Assembly (NCBI GenBank): GCA_021234155.1
Contig: JAJEKV010000066.1
Coordinates: 7,634,618 to 7,698,617, forward strand
Direction: 5' to 3'
DNA length: 64,000 nucleotides
Origin: Isoetes taiwanensis
Taxonomy: Eukaryota > Streptophyta > Lycopodiopsida > Isoetales > Isoetaceae
This document shows, piece by piece, positions 45,901 through 60,515 of this stretch. Numbering within the stretch: position 1 is the stretch's first letter; every line of letters starts with the position of its first letter. The notes below the pieces were generated by a model, which did not search any database, had not been told where the DNA came from, and saw only the letters and a list, made by a program, of their open reading frames with translations. The position numbers were made by a program, and so were the translations under genes.

Positions 45901-48094
45901 TGATAAATAAGACACTCATACAAGTGAGAGGGGGATAATTCATATCAATAAACACATCAAAGGGGCCTTCCACTGAATACCAAAATGGAGGGAACATCTG
46001 AGCCGTTCAAAGGAAACCATAAAGCCTGGATCTTTTATCTGAAAGTGCCCTAACCCTAACGGTGGCCATATTTTGCCATAGTGGAGGACGAAGACACTTC
46101 CAGCCCCGGCAGCCAGCCATGGCTATGGCCGTCCAACGCCTCAAGTTCTGGCAGGTACTATTCTCTAATCTTGTGAATGAGCGAGGCAATCTTTGTAGCG
46201 GCATGCAAGGATTGATGGAGAAACTTTGATCGACCATTAAAAGAAAATGAAGGGCAAAGTTTGAAACAACCCATGACTATCCCATTTTGATTTTTCGCGC
46301 CACCCGGCATCTTGCATTGAATTTGCGGTATGAGAGTAAAAGTTTGGTCCGGCTCGGGACAAGGTTTGCCAGAATATCTTCATTTTTCAAAAATATTGTC
46401 TCATGGAGAGAAAATTTGAAGTTTGGGATGCTTGGTTGCGTCAATTCTTTTTTCGTTTATCATTAACTCTCAATTATCTATACAAGAAACTTATCGCGGC
46501 GGCCAAGGCATAGCGTTCTCTTTCCCGACCTTTTGTATACATTCATAACCCTATTCGGCTCATATGATAGATAATTCAATAACATGTGGGACTGTTGCCC
46601 ATAATAAATGGCCTAACGAGCAACATCCCTGCTATTCTAGCAAGGTGAATAAGTTACAAATTTTTCTTTGAGATCGCATTTTTTGAGATCAAACTAAGTA
46701 ATGTTTGTACTACAAAGATGGATTTTGGCTCTCGGCTTTACCACGGAGATGATTTAGATGTCGAATGAAGGCCTGTTGAGCTTCTTTGTTCAATTCTTTC
46801 ACAAGCTTGCATGGGCTTAAATAGACAATTTTCAAGACCATTCAAAAGCAATTTCGAGATTAAGCGCTCTTACTTCAATGGGCGGGGTGCTTTATAAACA
46901 AAGTCGTGCCACCACGAGCAATACCACAGTTTCTCGATTGAAAGAGCTTGGATATTTCTCGGCCAGACCATAGCCAGCAGCTCCTCCACTTAAAAAGCTA
47001 TGTGGAGGTGACCATAAGCGACCGCGTGTGATTGCACTATTAACAATAAAAACATATCAACATTTGTCTATCAACTTACTTATGTAACTATAATTATGGC
47101 GATGCTCTTTCCAACCACATAAAGGAGATGCTTTTGACACATTCTTTGCACGATTGATGAGCTTTAAGCTAGCGATGGCTGTCGGTTTGTATAAAACATT
47201 GGGGAACATGCAAAACCGTAATGATCTTCTATATTTGACATGATAACATCTTACATGAAAGTGGGCATCAGCTCTGGAAAGTGGGCATCAGCAGAGCTGG
47301 CAAGGCATGTCACCAAATGAAGATACACGAATGGAGATCCACCCTTGCACGAAAATATAAACAGCGTGACCATTCTTGTCAACAAACAAATTTGAAGATC
47401 ACGAAGGGCCATTTTCACAAGCGGAGATGTACATTTTTGTCGAGGCTTCAATATGTTAGATGTAGAGTAGGAGTTGTTATGCATACGTAGTGTTTTCTAT
47501 AGTACTTAAATTTTAGGTTCCAAAGAGAACACCCAAGGAACTTTTTAACATAAATCATTTCTTTCTTCTTTGCAATTAATTGGGTTCCCGACTTTACTTA
47601 TTTGGGCTATTATTGAAAAAATGTCCCTGAATGGAGATAGTGCAAAGCCTTTGCACAAGCTGCACTTGATGGGATGCAATTGACCAGTGAAAAACTAGCT
47701 TTTTCTCCTTGGCTGCTCCAAAATTTACGTGACGGATGAGTCCTTACACTACCAGGTCCTAGCGATGCTCGGTCGATTGCCATCCCCTCATTTGCTCTTA
47801 ATTGGGAAGAGACATCATCAATTGCGACATTCAAGCTGTTCAATCTGCTCATTTAAAGTTTTTCGTGTCCTCTGTAAATGCAAATGAAGCCAACATGAGA
47901 TAACACGCACCCCTTGATAAAAAGCGTATGTTTAACCTCTCCCGCGGAATACACTCTAAGCAACATATTTTAGTCTCTAGATTCAAGTGATAGAGATATC
48001 TAAGTTCCACTTCAATTTAAAAATTAGTCGGTTCTACATCAGCGAGAATCATCATTAGCCTACCTCAATTGCCTTGACATCCTGTTTAGAAGGT

Positions 48095-48153
48095 TTGGCA
48101 TGTTGTGTTAAGTACCTCAATCCCTTGGCATGTTGTGTTCGTACCTCAATCCC
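48095..48153. repeat. 29-bp tandem duplication (copy B)
   Basis: Counterpart of 8,463-8,520. Here the units end GTACCTCAATCCC rather than GCACTCAATCCC, another small difference between the copies at a CTC/CAC-rich site. Confidence 0.85.
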
Positions 48154-49954
48154 TTCATCATCATCAACATATCGTGATGTCTTCCTCACTAGGGCCTCTT
48201 CTCCACCTAGAGACTTGATGTCGAGAAGCCTCCTTTCATGTTACGCACCATAAAGCATGTTATTAATAGCAAGGTTGGGAGAAGAAATGAAAAAGAATGC
48301 GGATTAATATACTTTAATGATTTAAGCTTGTTGCGACACTTAGCACTCGGATAGATTTCTCTTGACATGGATCTTGTTGCCTTTAGCATCAAGAATATCG
48401 ACATCTTGAAATATACTTTGCAATACTTTAGAAAATCATTGCAATTTGCACCATCAACCTCCACAAGCACCAAAAAGCCAGCGACATTAGGATTCCTAGT
48501 ATTACCTTGACTCTCTTCACTTTCAAGCGGTTTCATCACTAGGCTACCGCCGGGAAGAACCAGCCCTAACCCGTCATCATCAGCGGTTTCTTTGCTCCAC
48601 ATGTTGCAATGAGCCAAGTGCAAGCGTAAAACGCATACCTAACCGGTGAGTCTTTGGATCTTTGGAACTAATGCACGAGATAGATGGACACATATCGAGT
48701 GAGAATAGCGAGAATAACCTCTACCATATAGGGAAGTTCAATAAGCAACAAAAGTAGCGAATCTTGGTGCTTAGAATAAGAAATCAAGACTATAATTACC
48801 AATGGTGACAATGAAGCAAGGTATGCATTCCTTATTTTCAAGGCATCGGTGAAATTGTTTGCACCGGGATGGCCACGAGGATTAAGCCAATTTTCAAGAG
48901 GTGATGAAGGCAATGACAATTTCTTCCATCATGGAGAGCACCAGGTTAGGGGATTCAAGCTATATGTTCCTTCCTTCAACTTGCTCTATACCTAACTAGT
49001 CACGAATGCTGCTATGGCTGGCCTCCCGGACTTAACATGCAAAAACTTCTTAGATTTGCCTTTGTGCATAGATAATAAACAAAGAAAAGAACCTCATGAT
49101 CTTTGTTGCGCAAAACCACGAAATTGCAACTTTTTGAGAGAAAGCAAAAGGGAGGAAGAAGATCGTCTTTGCTCTTTGTCATTTGCCCGAATTCTAAATT
49201 TGTGAAGCAGCAGGGTGGAGTTCATGGTTAAACACATACACTTTCTTTGTTAAATCGCGACCCATGAAATTTCTTTGGAGTTGGGTTAGCCCGATTTGGG
49301 GTGCGAGATCCATGGCGAAGGAAGTAGGATTTTGTGAAGAAAGAAAGGCGGGCAGCGAGGAAAAATATATTGAATTTGAAAAGGGGAAGAAACTTGAAAT
49401 CACGGGGAGGCAAAATGCTTGGATCTTTTAAATTTGCACAACTCTGGCGGAAATCTGCGGTGGCTCGGATCCACCATTGTGCCATAGCTTCGAATGAAAA
49501 TCCACCATAGCCATATCTCGAATACACCATAGCCATAGCTCAAACCCCATGAGTTACGTAGCGGCGGGATGAAGCCGACATTCAAAAAAAACCCCATAAG
49601 CATATTCACAAGCATCATACGTTTGCGGTTTTCCTTTCATCGGGGCAGCGGTGCCGGATATGGAACCCATCTTGGATACCTCCTTCTTGCCTTCTCTCCA
49701 CGATTAGCAAAGGGCATTACGTCGGTTGTGGCTTCTTCCTCTCATGCACTTTCGAACCTTGAATTTATACATGCGGAACTCGTCACATGAGTAGGCCTAA
49801 ATGGTTTTACGCGAAACCTCCGTTATTCTGGGCAAAAATTTGTGCCCTTGCTTTCTGGTATCATCGGCAAGGCCGGAAATATGAATGGGCGCAACATTGC
49901 CCATGGTATGTCGCCATATCCGGAAGCAGGTAATCGGTGAGCTTTCCTCAAGAA

Positions 49955-50024
49955 ACCAAGACGGGAGATCCATAGGCCTAGCCATGGATACCAAGACGGG
50001 AGATCCATAGGCCTAGCCATGGAT
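49955..50024. repeat. 35-bp tandem duplication (copy B)
   Basis: Exact counterpart of 10,334-10,403; both units are unchanged. Confidence 0.95.
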
Positions 50025-51261
50025 TGCTTGCAGAGCAAGAAAGGGAAAGATCTACGTGTCAACCATCTAACATTTTTTTTTTTTTAAGATTTTAGAAATG
50101 AAGAAAAAATATGCGTGTCAAGCAGCGAGGGGTTGCTCTCAGCCCAGAAATATTACACATCCAATTTTTTAAGAACAAAATAGACTGCTTTACATAGGTA
50201 GTGATTAGTTGAACGATATCATTCTGGACGGCCTATTATTATGGCATTATGTCTGCAGACTGGAAGGACATCTGTAAAAATTTTGCTGCTTGTCTTTAGT
50301 TTCTAAGATACCAATCTGCTTTTCCTTCAGTTAAGGAAATTTGTTCAAAGCTTCTTTTGTGCTTCTCAGAGGTTGTAAAAACGAATGTTAAAGCTAGAAA
50401 ATTTACAATAGCGGATGCATGTTCGATCAATTCCTCACGAAGTTATGGAGTTCAATTCCTCTGTGATTTACCTTTGTAGATATGATTTCTTAAATATATT
50501 TGTTATTCAATTCATCAGGTTTATCATTACTTTTCTTTTGAGAACAATATCAACTTTGAAGGCTAAAAGAAACCCATTTGAAACTACGTTTTGAACTTCT
50601 TGTTAAAGAAGTTGCAATGACGTAGCAACTACATATTCAAATATCTGTTCATTTTCCTGTTCAGAAAAAAACTGATGATCCCATTACCCATATTATCCAC
50701 CCCAAGACATTGACAAGCAAAAGTACATTAATAACAAGCCAATACTCTTAGGAAAACAGCGCATGGCATGATGGCCATAAAAAACCAATGACCCCATATA
50801 TGGGCTACCCAACCACATACATACTATGCTAAACAATATTTCAATATATCAAACCATGATGATGAAACATATTTCTAAATCAAGCGTGCTTCGAAATTGT
50901 TATGCTAATATACTAAGAAAGATAGATGTAATGAAATACTATGCCATTAAACTCGTGATACTAAGCAATATTACACATCGTATGCTTTAACCAAGAACAG
51001 AAATTAACCACTTTTACTGCATTGCAAGATAACGTTAAAAAACAATATTTATTTATTATACTATCAAACTATACTACTAGATAATGTTAAAAAACAATGC
51101 TTATTTATTATACTATTAAATTATATTACTGAATCATGTTGCGTAAGCAGGTATGGTTTGTAAACTTTTTGGCCCACAAATGCGTATTGGTTTAAGTACT
51201 TGATTTTTACTAACAAATTATGGGAAAAAAGTCATACTGATTCAACTTTGGGGGCCTTGTG

Positions 51262-52362
51262 TGTCAAGCCGCGCACCACCACATTGTGGCTCTTGGGTCT
51301 CCGCTCCTGGAACTTTGGGGTGGTCGGGCTCATGCTGGCTGCTGCAGCATATGTTGTTTGCGATGGGTGGGACATGGGTTGTGGCCTGTGGTGGGGTGGT
51401 GGTGGCATGGGACAGCTTGGTGATGCAACGGTGGGCCGCTCTGGTTGGCGTCTTGCAGGCTGTCGGGTATATGGATCTGTCATGTCCCGTGATGTGGCCT
51501 CTCCTCTCGTACGTCGTCGAGCTTCGACTCTTTTGGAATTCTTCTTTGCCTTGCCAATTCATATGTGCATTACCGCCAATTGTTCATGGGCTTCCGCATG
51601 AAGGCCCTTGCCTTGCTGGGCAATGGTTGTCCGGAGCTCTTGCAACTCCTAGTCTCGCATCTCGGCCTTCCTCTGAAGCGCTCTCAGCATAGCGGGTTAA
51701 GCCTCAAAGCGGTCTGCCGAAAAACAGCATGGTGGTGGCGGCCCTACGCAACCCGATTAGAGCCGGGAGATGGTTGTCATTGTCTCTCGATCGGCCTTTT
51801 GCCTATCTTATGCCATGGTCTCTATGATGGTGGAGAGGGAGTCCACACGAGCTCAGGGGTCAACAAGATCTTATACTGCTTGTTGTCTTTCGAAGTGTGC
51901 CAAATGGATGCCGTCTTCCAGTTGTTGTGTGCGGGTCTCCATCTGCGCAATTTGCCTCTCTCTTTGCCGGTATCTTACGAGAACATAGGGCATCGAGGGT
52001 GGATCTCTTCTTCCAGTGCGCAATTGAGGTCTGTTGCATGTTATTCGCCTCCGGTTGTTTCAAGGCGTCATCGCACAGTGCGCCGCCGGTGCGAACAACA
52101 ATCAATGTGCTCTCAAGTCGATCTTCTTTGATTGGGCCGCCGCCCATGCCTCTCGCATGGAAGTGGCCTCTCCCTTATTTTTGCCCGTTGGTGGGCCGTT
52201 TTGTGTAGGGGACTATCAGCGATTCTCACGGGCAAGCTTCGTCTGTCGAGGCGGTAGCTTGAGGGGCATGCACGTGCATTGGTTGGGAGCCTAGGCACGG
52301 GCACGGGGTGGCTTGAGGGCTCCATCAAGTGGGGGTTTGGGTGGAGGTACACAAGTGGCCAT
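51262..52362 (-). pseudogene. LINE-1 ORF1, N-terminal half (copy B)
   Basis: Start codon at 52,362-52,360, Pro-rich start, damaged coiled coil, Pro/His linker (51,483-51,300, same as copy A) and KSHNVVVRGL near 51,270-51,300. The coiled-coil part is the noisiest section of the whole comparison. Confidence 0.7.
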
Positions 52363-52379
52363 TGTTGATTGGAGTTCAC

Positions 52380-55300
52380 AAGAGAAGAAGATGGAGAAGG
52401 GCAAATTTATTGCTTTTGATTGATTGAACAATGGTAAAGTATCTAACATCATTACCACATTGTTTCATTTAAAATTGCTAGCCAGATTTATTTTTCAAAT
52501 GATCTTTCATTTTGTCCCCTCCTTTTTGTCTAAAATTTTTTTTTTAATGATGTTATCTATCCGATGCATAAATTTCTTGTAGTGGTCCTCAACATAGAGA
52601 CGCGTTGCTTAAAAGATATACATGGAAAAGTGTTTGTAGATGTGAAGGGGGTGGGGGTGGGGTGGGGCATTAATGCACTCCTATTTGAAGATGCATTAGA
52701 TAATATCTTTTACAATTTCGCATGGCCCTTGAGCAATAATCATGCATGGGAGAAATCCTTGGCGAGTTTTTGAATTGACACGCTTAAATGAATAATTGCT
52801 TTCGAGACATCCTTCGACATAGTTACCATTTCCTTAAAGAATCCACAAAGCTGCAAAAAGGGTATGCGGTTATGCATTCATCCATTTTGTGATTCAAATC
52901 CTCCAAGCTTAGACATTCAGCATAGATTCAACACTACGGTTTGATTCGTTTCAAAACCAGCGCCATTTTGACTTGATATCAATCAAATGTATATTATTCA
53001 AGTGGGCACACAAAGGAAAACATATTTTGACTATTGTATAATGTTCCAAGTGCTTACCCCATCAAATCAATAGTATCATGTTAATCAACACATACAGTTT
53101 GAGGATATCTATTGGTCATACCATTAAAATAAATGTCTATCGTATGTTAACTCTCAAGCGGCACAAAATCAATAAGTGAGTGGGTATCAACATCCTTTAA
53201 CAACTACCCATCTAAAGGCAAAGGAAAAAAGAGAAATGTTGGCGGTGGCCTTGGCTAAGTGATAAATTTCTTGTAATTAGAACATTGTTTGTAAAAGCCA
53301 AACACACAAAAACCCCTCATATCATGAGATTATCGTAAACGATTTTTTTTATAAAACAATTCTCACATTGAACATTAGAAAAAAGATTAAACCCCACACA
53401 GTTTCTTAGTTCTCAACATTTTGTTAACACGTTCCCAAAGTTAGCCCCACAATGATGGGCACACATTAACTAGTTTATTTTTAGATTGTGAATTATTTGA
53501 GATTTGGTCGAATTTGGGCCAGATTTACGCAGTCCATCTCACAATTCGTTCATTTGAGATATAAATCCAGCTCTCTCTCTTCTTTTTTTTTTTTTTTTCT
53601 TATTTTTGAATTGGATTTTCTCATGCCCGCTCATGGTCTTATTAATGCAGCACGACAAAATAGCAAATGTGGACCAAAGCTTTAATGGCATTGCATGCCA
53701 TGTTTAGACATGATTCCTTTCATAGATTGCTCCAACAAAGCCATTGGCTACCTAACATTCACAATAGTAACATGCATTCTCGTCCGAGAGTGTGTCAAAA
53801 CTACAATACGTATTACAAAAATGAATATGAGCTTATAGACGTATAATTAATTAATCATTCTGCCAAGTAGAAGTTTAGCCTCCTCCCTATAATAGAGGCT
53901 CATTCTCTAATTTTGATCAGCGACATGCTGCATTGTTAAACTAGGCTTAGTCAACAAATTCACTGTTTTGGCCAATGAAAAGTTTTCATTTTCATTCGAC
54001 CTATCACGAGATTGAAAGGCAAAATATGGACTTTAGATTTTTATGCAGATGATCTAGAATACATGGAACAAGTTTGGAGCACCGCGACAAAATATTAGAG
54101 GTCTTGGCTTGGTAGAAGCGGTGGAAATGTAAGGAAGAAGAGCTAAATTAGACTATACTAGGCTGAATTAGCTTATTAGATATGAGCCACAAAGGTACTG
54201 CTGAGCGCTGGGTTGGTTCGCCATGTTCCAAACTCTGCCTGTTTGCTACATCACAACTTTGGGAGTTTTCCATCAAAAGAGAATCGAAAGATTAGGCGAT
54301 GCGCTCATCCTTGTCATGTCCTAATAGGGTCTTATTGAAGATAAAGCGACAGGGAAAGAATATGTGTAAACAGTGATCCAAAAACCCTTCATATAAAACT
54401 TTCTATGTCGTTGGAGCTTTCAATGGCCGTCTTCGGAAATAGAATGCGCAATAAAATAAATTCTAACACCTCCACAATAGAATGGGCAATAAAATAAACT
54501 CTTAACACTCCCACTCAAAGGGGATGTCGCAATACAATGAAGGTTACCTTTAAATCATGTCGATTTAACTTTGAACACCTGTGCAACTATCATAATGCCA
54601 ACACCCCCACTAAAAGGGATGCTAAAAAACAAAGAAAGCTCCCTTTGAATTAAGCTGATTTAGCGTTAACAACTGCCCAAGTATAGGCCCTCTTCAACAG
54701 AAATGACACGTAGTCCAAGTTTGGCACGGGGAACTACCCTCATTGTCCCCCACTTTCGTTCTTAGATACAAAAGAATGATCTTCTAGCCACGTGCTAGAA
54801 AGAACATTCAACTCAAAGGGTCCAGGCTTGGCCCCTAGAAGAACATTCAAGGAAAAGAGTCCAAGCTTGGCCTAGCCATTCCTAATCTTTGCCATCGAAA
54901 GGTATCACGTAGTCTCATACTAGTTTTGCAGTCTACACCATCTGGATGTCTTTAATCACATGATTTTGATCATCTTTATTACTTGCTCTCATCTGGAATG
55001 CCAAGAATTTCAGTTGGCATTCCAACTATATTAGGTGTTCCACTTTGCCCCGTGCTTCCACTTTACCTAGGGCAACTAGAATCTTCATTCTTCCCAGGTG
55101 TCATCTTCTATGTTTGGCCGAGATTCATATGTACAAACTCTTTAGAACCTTCATCATCTCATAATCTCATCAATCTCATCTAAGTCTTGTTTTTGTCTAG
55201 ATATCGCCCCCTGTTGAGCAAACAAGTCTATAAATGATGATTACTGCAGCAGATACTTGAGCAATCCTTGATTATTCTAGATTATCAATATCCATGATAA

Positions 55301-55385
55301 CCACACATCAAAAATGCATTTGCACCAGACCAATTTTTTAAAGCTGATGCTTGGAATCCAACACCCTCTCCACAATACCATGCTC
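52380..55385. other. AT-rich stretch without recognisable genes (copy B)
   Basis: Counterpart of 12,780-15,800, mostly identical, with differences near 52,640, 53,220 and 54,100. Nothing recognised. Confidence 0.6.
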
Positions 55386-56707
55386 TTAATTTTGGCATGC
55401 CTTGCTAGTTCCTACCCAACCATAGAGAAAACACCATCTGCCGACTACAAAAACAAATGGGCTTTCTTTGTGGTGAAATTTCAGCTTTGATATATTTTGG
55501 CTTTGATGTGGTCTTTGTATCCAAAGAATCAGTTGTTTGTACTCAGAAGAAGCATGCATGCTAGACATAAATGTTCAAGGAGCAATGCGGAAGTCTGAAT
55601 GGCGACCTCTATAATAAAAGCCGACCAAGCGAGAAGTGGAATGTCTCTACTCCATATCCATTCCACCATGTTCCGATATTTCATTGTGCGGCTGCAATTA
55701 GTATCTCACACCATCACAATGGGGGCATAGATTTGTGTTGCTCTCCCCATGGACAAAATCTTGCCACAAGAAGTGATGATCAAAAGCGGGGCTTTCTTCT
55801 CATATTACAAGCTTGAGCTGCTCAATGCGAGTGAACTCGGCTAGTGGTTTCCTTTTCTTAAGCTACCCTCTAAGTCCTTCAAATCAATGCCTCCAAGCGA
55901 TGGTGGTGACTTTTGTGTTTCACGTTTTCCAACCGAGTTTCCTACTCCAGCTTCTCCTGTTGCACACCCTTCTTTGCTATCAGTTGCCTATCTTTTTTCC
56001 AGTCCTCGTGATACCCCCGTCCCCCCTTCCCCTTATTCCTCCCCAAGCAATTGGCCTATGCTATCACGCAACCTTTTGTGCCCACAGTAGTTGCACAACC
56101 CTTGATTCCTGCATCCGTTTCCTCAACCAACTTAGTTGTCATTGGCATCGACTATTCTAGTGGTGGCTCCATCTTCACCAGTAACTCAGCTTGAGCAAGG
56201 ATGGACTATCGTTACATTGCGGAGAAACAAGCGTAATCAATAAGTAAGCTGGATGGGCGAGGTTGATGGAGTAGCTTCGCCAACTACGGATATACCTGAT
56301 GAGGCTGATCCAGTATCTGCCTCAGATACCTCTCGGTATAGGGACATATAGATGAGATATGTGTTGATCGGTGGCAATGGTAGTATCACGATGGCTTTGC
56401 CTCAATGAGTTCAAAAGGTTCAAAGAGAAGAAGGAAAAAAAGGTACTTTAGATACTTTGACTTTGGAATGAATATTGTCAGCTGGAATGTAAGGTAAGCC
56501 CTCTACCACAAAAAGGGCTAGAGTAGCGAAAGTGATTAGAAGTTTCACTCCACAAATTTTGTGTTTGCAAGAGCATAATATAAGTGTCGGTAGGAGTTCC
56601 ATTGTGTTGGTAGGTGTGACGTTCCAGGGGAATATACGCTATGAATACGTATATTCCTGGACCCGTCACCATACAAGTCTACATATATAGCCTTGTATAC
56701 CATAGAT

Positions 56708-58236
56708 TGTGGCACTAGGGGGGCATGACTAAGTTATTCATATAACTTAGCCAACCTTAGGTTAAGACCATTTTCCATGTGGCCTTAACCTGTTGGCTCC
56801 CGCCATACGGACTTACCCTATTGGAGCCATGTGGCATAACATGTGAACCCCTAACCTATAAAGGCCTAAACCCTAACCCTAAGCCTCTTTTACGGCTCCG
56901 GCAATGCAGGAACCTTCTTCTTTCGAAACTCCGTTTAGAACCGTTGTTGTGGCATAGCCTAGCACAGACCCGGTGTGGCGCATCGGCGAGGAGTGGGAGC
57001 TACCTCGAACACTTGAAGACCATGGAGCGCCAAGATTGGGAGGGAGTGCTTTTGGGCGGTATATAGAGTAGTAGTCATAGTAGTTCATCTGGGAATTAGC
57101 ATTCGGATGAGTTAATATCTTGTATCTAGGGTAAGAGCCATCCTAGAACCCTCATTCATCATCTTGAACCCTAATCAAAGGAACTCTAGCGTAAGTTAGA
57201 TATAGATGATTAGGTTAAGATATTCTTATGATTATTCTCATGATATGATGATTATGTGATGATGGTTGATCATGTTTGCTCCTCTTGTATTGGGAAGGGG
57301 TAGAGACCTAGAGCCATATGTAGTATGCTCCTAGTTTAGATCCCTTAGTTCCTATTAGATGCGGCTGTGCATAGGAGCCCACCGGGGCTATCGAGGCTAT
57401 GATGTGACTCGGCACCACATACTTGGGGCTAGAGGGAATGTGGAGGGAGGATCCCTGCCGAGTGGGGAGCTTAGGGGGATCCCATAGTGGGCTAGACTTA
57501 TGGTCGGTCACCCGTGCGGGCGAGCATGGGTCCAACACCTCTGAGGCGATGGTGCCATACGCCTCTCGAGCTGCAAGTGTTGGCTTGGCTCGTTTTGGGG
57601 GTTAAGTAAGTGCAATCGTGTGTAGCATGCGATTCTCTAGCCATGCGGAACCTCTAGACCTTTGGGAAGGGGAGATGCAACCCTTCCTACCTCATCGGAC
57701 CGGGGAGATGCAACTTTGGAGTAGTCCCAGATGGGTGATGCCATGGGATTGCGTATCCGGAAGGCTAGAGTCACGCCAGAGCCTGATTTAGCCCATCTGC
57801 AAAGTATGCACAGGAGGGGCGGATGGAGTGGTCAACTCTAGCCATTGTCTTATGCCAGCCCTCGCCATTGCCATGACTCGGTCTGCTCTACCTTGAGGCC
57901 CAGCCGGTCAGTCATCCTCCTTACGGGTCTGAGCCTGGGTAGGAGCTATCATGTTTTGCGATTTATGATTATCATCTTTGCATTGGTATATGTATGATGG
58001 ACTACCTTTGAGGTAGTATTTGTAATGTTTGATGCTAGTTCTGACATGTTTATCGCTTCCGCTGATATAGGAGCCCATAGGGGAATGGCGCGCAAGACAC
58101 CTTCGTGTCCCCTCCCCGCACTAGGGTCACCTTAGAGTGCGGGGTAGACAGAGGGCCTGTGTGGTTGTCGAGCCGGACGGGGGATTTCCTGCCGAGTGTA
58201 CGGCCGAGCGCCGTATGTTTAGCAGGGAGCGTCACA
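56708..58236 (+). mobile_element. Probable solo LTR inside LINE-2 (copy B)
   Basis: Counterpart of 17,131-18,681, 22 bp shorter, with the same TGTGGCAC and GCGTCACA ends and the same flanks. The last 190 bp match copy A with no visible change, while 56,880-57,800 is noisy. Confidence 0.55.
56855..56882 (+). promoter_or_regulatory. TATA box plus telo-box in the LTR (copy B)
   Basis: CCTATAAAGG and AAACCCTAACCCTAA with the same spacing as in copy A. Confidence 0.55.
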
Positions 58237-60515
58237 GTAGGCAGTAGGAGTTAAACCTTATGGCTCGCCAACATGTTCTCGCCAGTGTTTCTGGGCACTT
58301 TCTATTATGGTTGTTGGACACCAAAGTAATCTTTACAATAAAGAGTAATTGGGATAGGCGGGCCATCAAGTGGAAGCAAGATGAACAGATGTGGGGCATC
58401 ACAAACGGCTATGCCTCCAATATGGGAGACTTTAACATGGTTGAGGACAATACTAACAGGTGGCGGTGAGACTGTTTTAAGCTTCAAGAATAAATAATGG
58501 GATAAGTTCCTGTTTGAGCATGGATTTCTCGAGATTTCGAGTGACCAGGTTTTCACTTAAGCGCAATTGTGCTCGGGGGGAGACACACAGTGCAACTAGG
58601 CATGGCAAGTGCTATGGCAACACAATGCTCAACATATGCTACATGGATTGCATCGTAAGAACTATGTTCACCAAACTATTTTAGACCACCATCCTCGATC
58701 ATTGATGCGGTGAAACTCTATTTTGGGCTCCCGGTAATGGTATGTATTCAAGCGAATGTTCAATATTTGAAGGCGAGGATTTCACTCTTTGGGTGTCGAC
58801 GGTATGGGAGTTCCCCCACCCCCTCCCCAACTGAGCCCAATGCGAAGACTAGTCAATAATGTCAAGACCTAGGCCAAGCAATGGGGGATCAATTTTGTCT
58901 GGCGATAAAAATGCCTTCTAAACCAAAGGTATAGTGATTTGGAGCAAATTAGACTTCAAGGAGGTTTTCATGCTTTCGAGGCGAGTTGGTCAAAGAGATT
59001 TAGAAACTTGATTTTCAAAGTATTGAAGCATACAAAATAAAAGCAGGGCTATCATGTGGTAGGTGCACAAAATCTTTTTCTCATCATACGATTGCAGCGA
59101 CAAAGTTCGACTCTCACCTCTATTCGGATGGAGCATGGGGATTATGTCTCTGCACCTGAGCAAGTGAAGCAATTTCTCCTCTCGCATTTCACGCCCTTCT
59201 TCTAGAGAAAAGTACTTCCCTTTTAGGAGGAGGCAATGGACATTGCACTTTTCAAAGTCATGCCTATCATCTCTCCTGTGTGCAAAGACAAGAACTCAAG
59301 GCTCCTCTCACAGAAGCGGATCTAGAGTCTGTGGTATTCTTGATGGCCAAGGACGAGTGCCTAAGCGTGGTTGGTATATACCCATTGAATTAGTCTTATT
59401 AGAGTGGACGTACGACCTTTCATGGCTAGCATATCAAGACCTGTTGCGATCTCATCAATTAGACAAGATACTTAATACAGGTCTCATTGCTCTAATCCCT
59501 AAGGTTAAGGAGCATATTGTAATCTCTCATTAGAGGCCGATTACCCTGCTACCAATACTATACAAGATCATAGCGAATGCATATGCAAAAAACTGAAGAA
59601 AAGTTAGGCGATCTCGATTAGTGAAGAGGAAACCGGCTTTTTGCCTGGCAGATATATTTTGGAAAACATAGCTGCAGCCTATGATAGAATTTATTGGGCA
59701 AGGAAAACTAGTCAAAGAGTAGTATACCACCAATTACAGTTTGAAAAGCTTATGAAACTTGTCTCATGGTCGTTTCTTCCGCACATCATGGACAAACTAG
59801 GCTTTAAACCCTCCGTTGTCTGAAAGCTATTGAGATATGTTAAAGCGAGGGTTTTTTTCAAGGGAATCCATCCCAATTTTTCACAGTGAAAAGGGGCATT
59901 AGGCAGAGATGTCCACCTGCTTCATTTATCTTCATTATTGTAGCTGAGAGGCTCTCGTAGTTGCACTATAGTACAATGGATGATCGTCTTGTTGCTGGTT
60001 TAGACATGTTTGACCAGTTCCCAATTAATTTGCAACTAGCTTCTGATGATACGGTTCTTTTGGTGGGCCCGGTGAAATCTGGGCCTTGGTTAAGCAACTT
60101 ATAAACATATTCTCCCCTGCCTTAGGTTTATGCTGTGAAGTGTAATGGAATGCGGGCACTTTCGATGATCCGGCCCGACTTGTTTGTCTTAGTATCCTTG
60201 GAATCTTGTTCCTCCAGGCACTACCACCAGGTTGCTTGGAATTCTTTTTGAAATGGAGATTTCAGCAGCTCAAGCATGGGACCAAGTCACTCTCTGTCTT
60301 CAGAGGCACTTGCTTTGATGGAGAGATGCTTTCTTATCTATGGCTGGAAGAGTCCATGTAGCTAAATCTGTTATGAATAGTACGCATGTATATATGGTTT
60401 CATCGCTGCTAGAAAAATTCAAAGATATCATTGCTTTAGTTTAGAACTTTGTGTAGTTTGGCGATAAGGCATTGCAATTGTAAAAATCACATGGCACAAG
60501 TGCATCTGTCCCAAA

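Larger units (their letters stand above)
42943..51261. mobile_element. 8.3 kb insert with 15-bp inverted ends (copy B)
   Basis: Same insert as 3,321-11,638, one base longer overall. Terminal CACAAGGCCCCCAAA at 42,943-42,957 and its reverse complement at 51,247-51,261 are unchanged, and the flanks are again TCT and TGT. It contains the CATC microsatellite, the 29-bp tandem and the 35-bp tandem (49,955-50,024). Confidence 0.5.
39054..52400 (-). mobile_element. LINE-1, copy B: 3' end present, split by the 8.3 kb insert
   Basis: Same element as in copy A with its 3' end visible. On the minus strand it ends with GACAATAAAAACTC followed by a TATTC pentamer tail (39,054-39,079). Removing the 8.3 kb insert leaves about 5 kb. 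Parts: ORF1 N-half 52,362-51,262, insert 51,261-42,943, ORF1 C-half 42,942-42,430, endonuclease about 42,480-41,330, RT about 41,270-40,100, C-terminal region to about 39,400, 3' untranslated part and tail. Confidence 0.85.
55386..60515 (+). mobile_element. LINE-2, copy B: L1-like LINE split by an LTR
   Basis: Same arrangement as copy A: ORF1 remnant about 55,386-56,450, endonuclease start 56,465-56,707, LTR 56,708-58,236, endonuclease remainder 58,237-58,880, RT about 58,930-60,470. The RT carries LDKILNTGLIALIPKVKEHI near 59,490, clearer than in copy A. LASDDTVLL is at about 60,035-60,060, after which the copies diverge over about 110 bp. Confidence 0.8.
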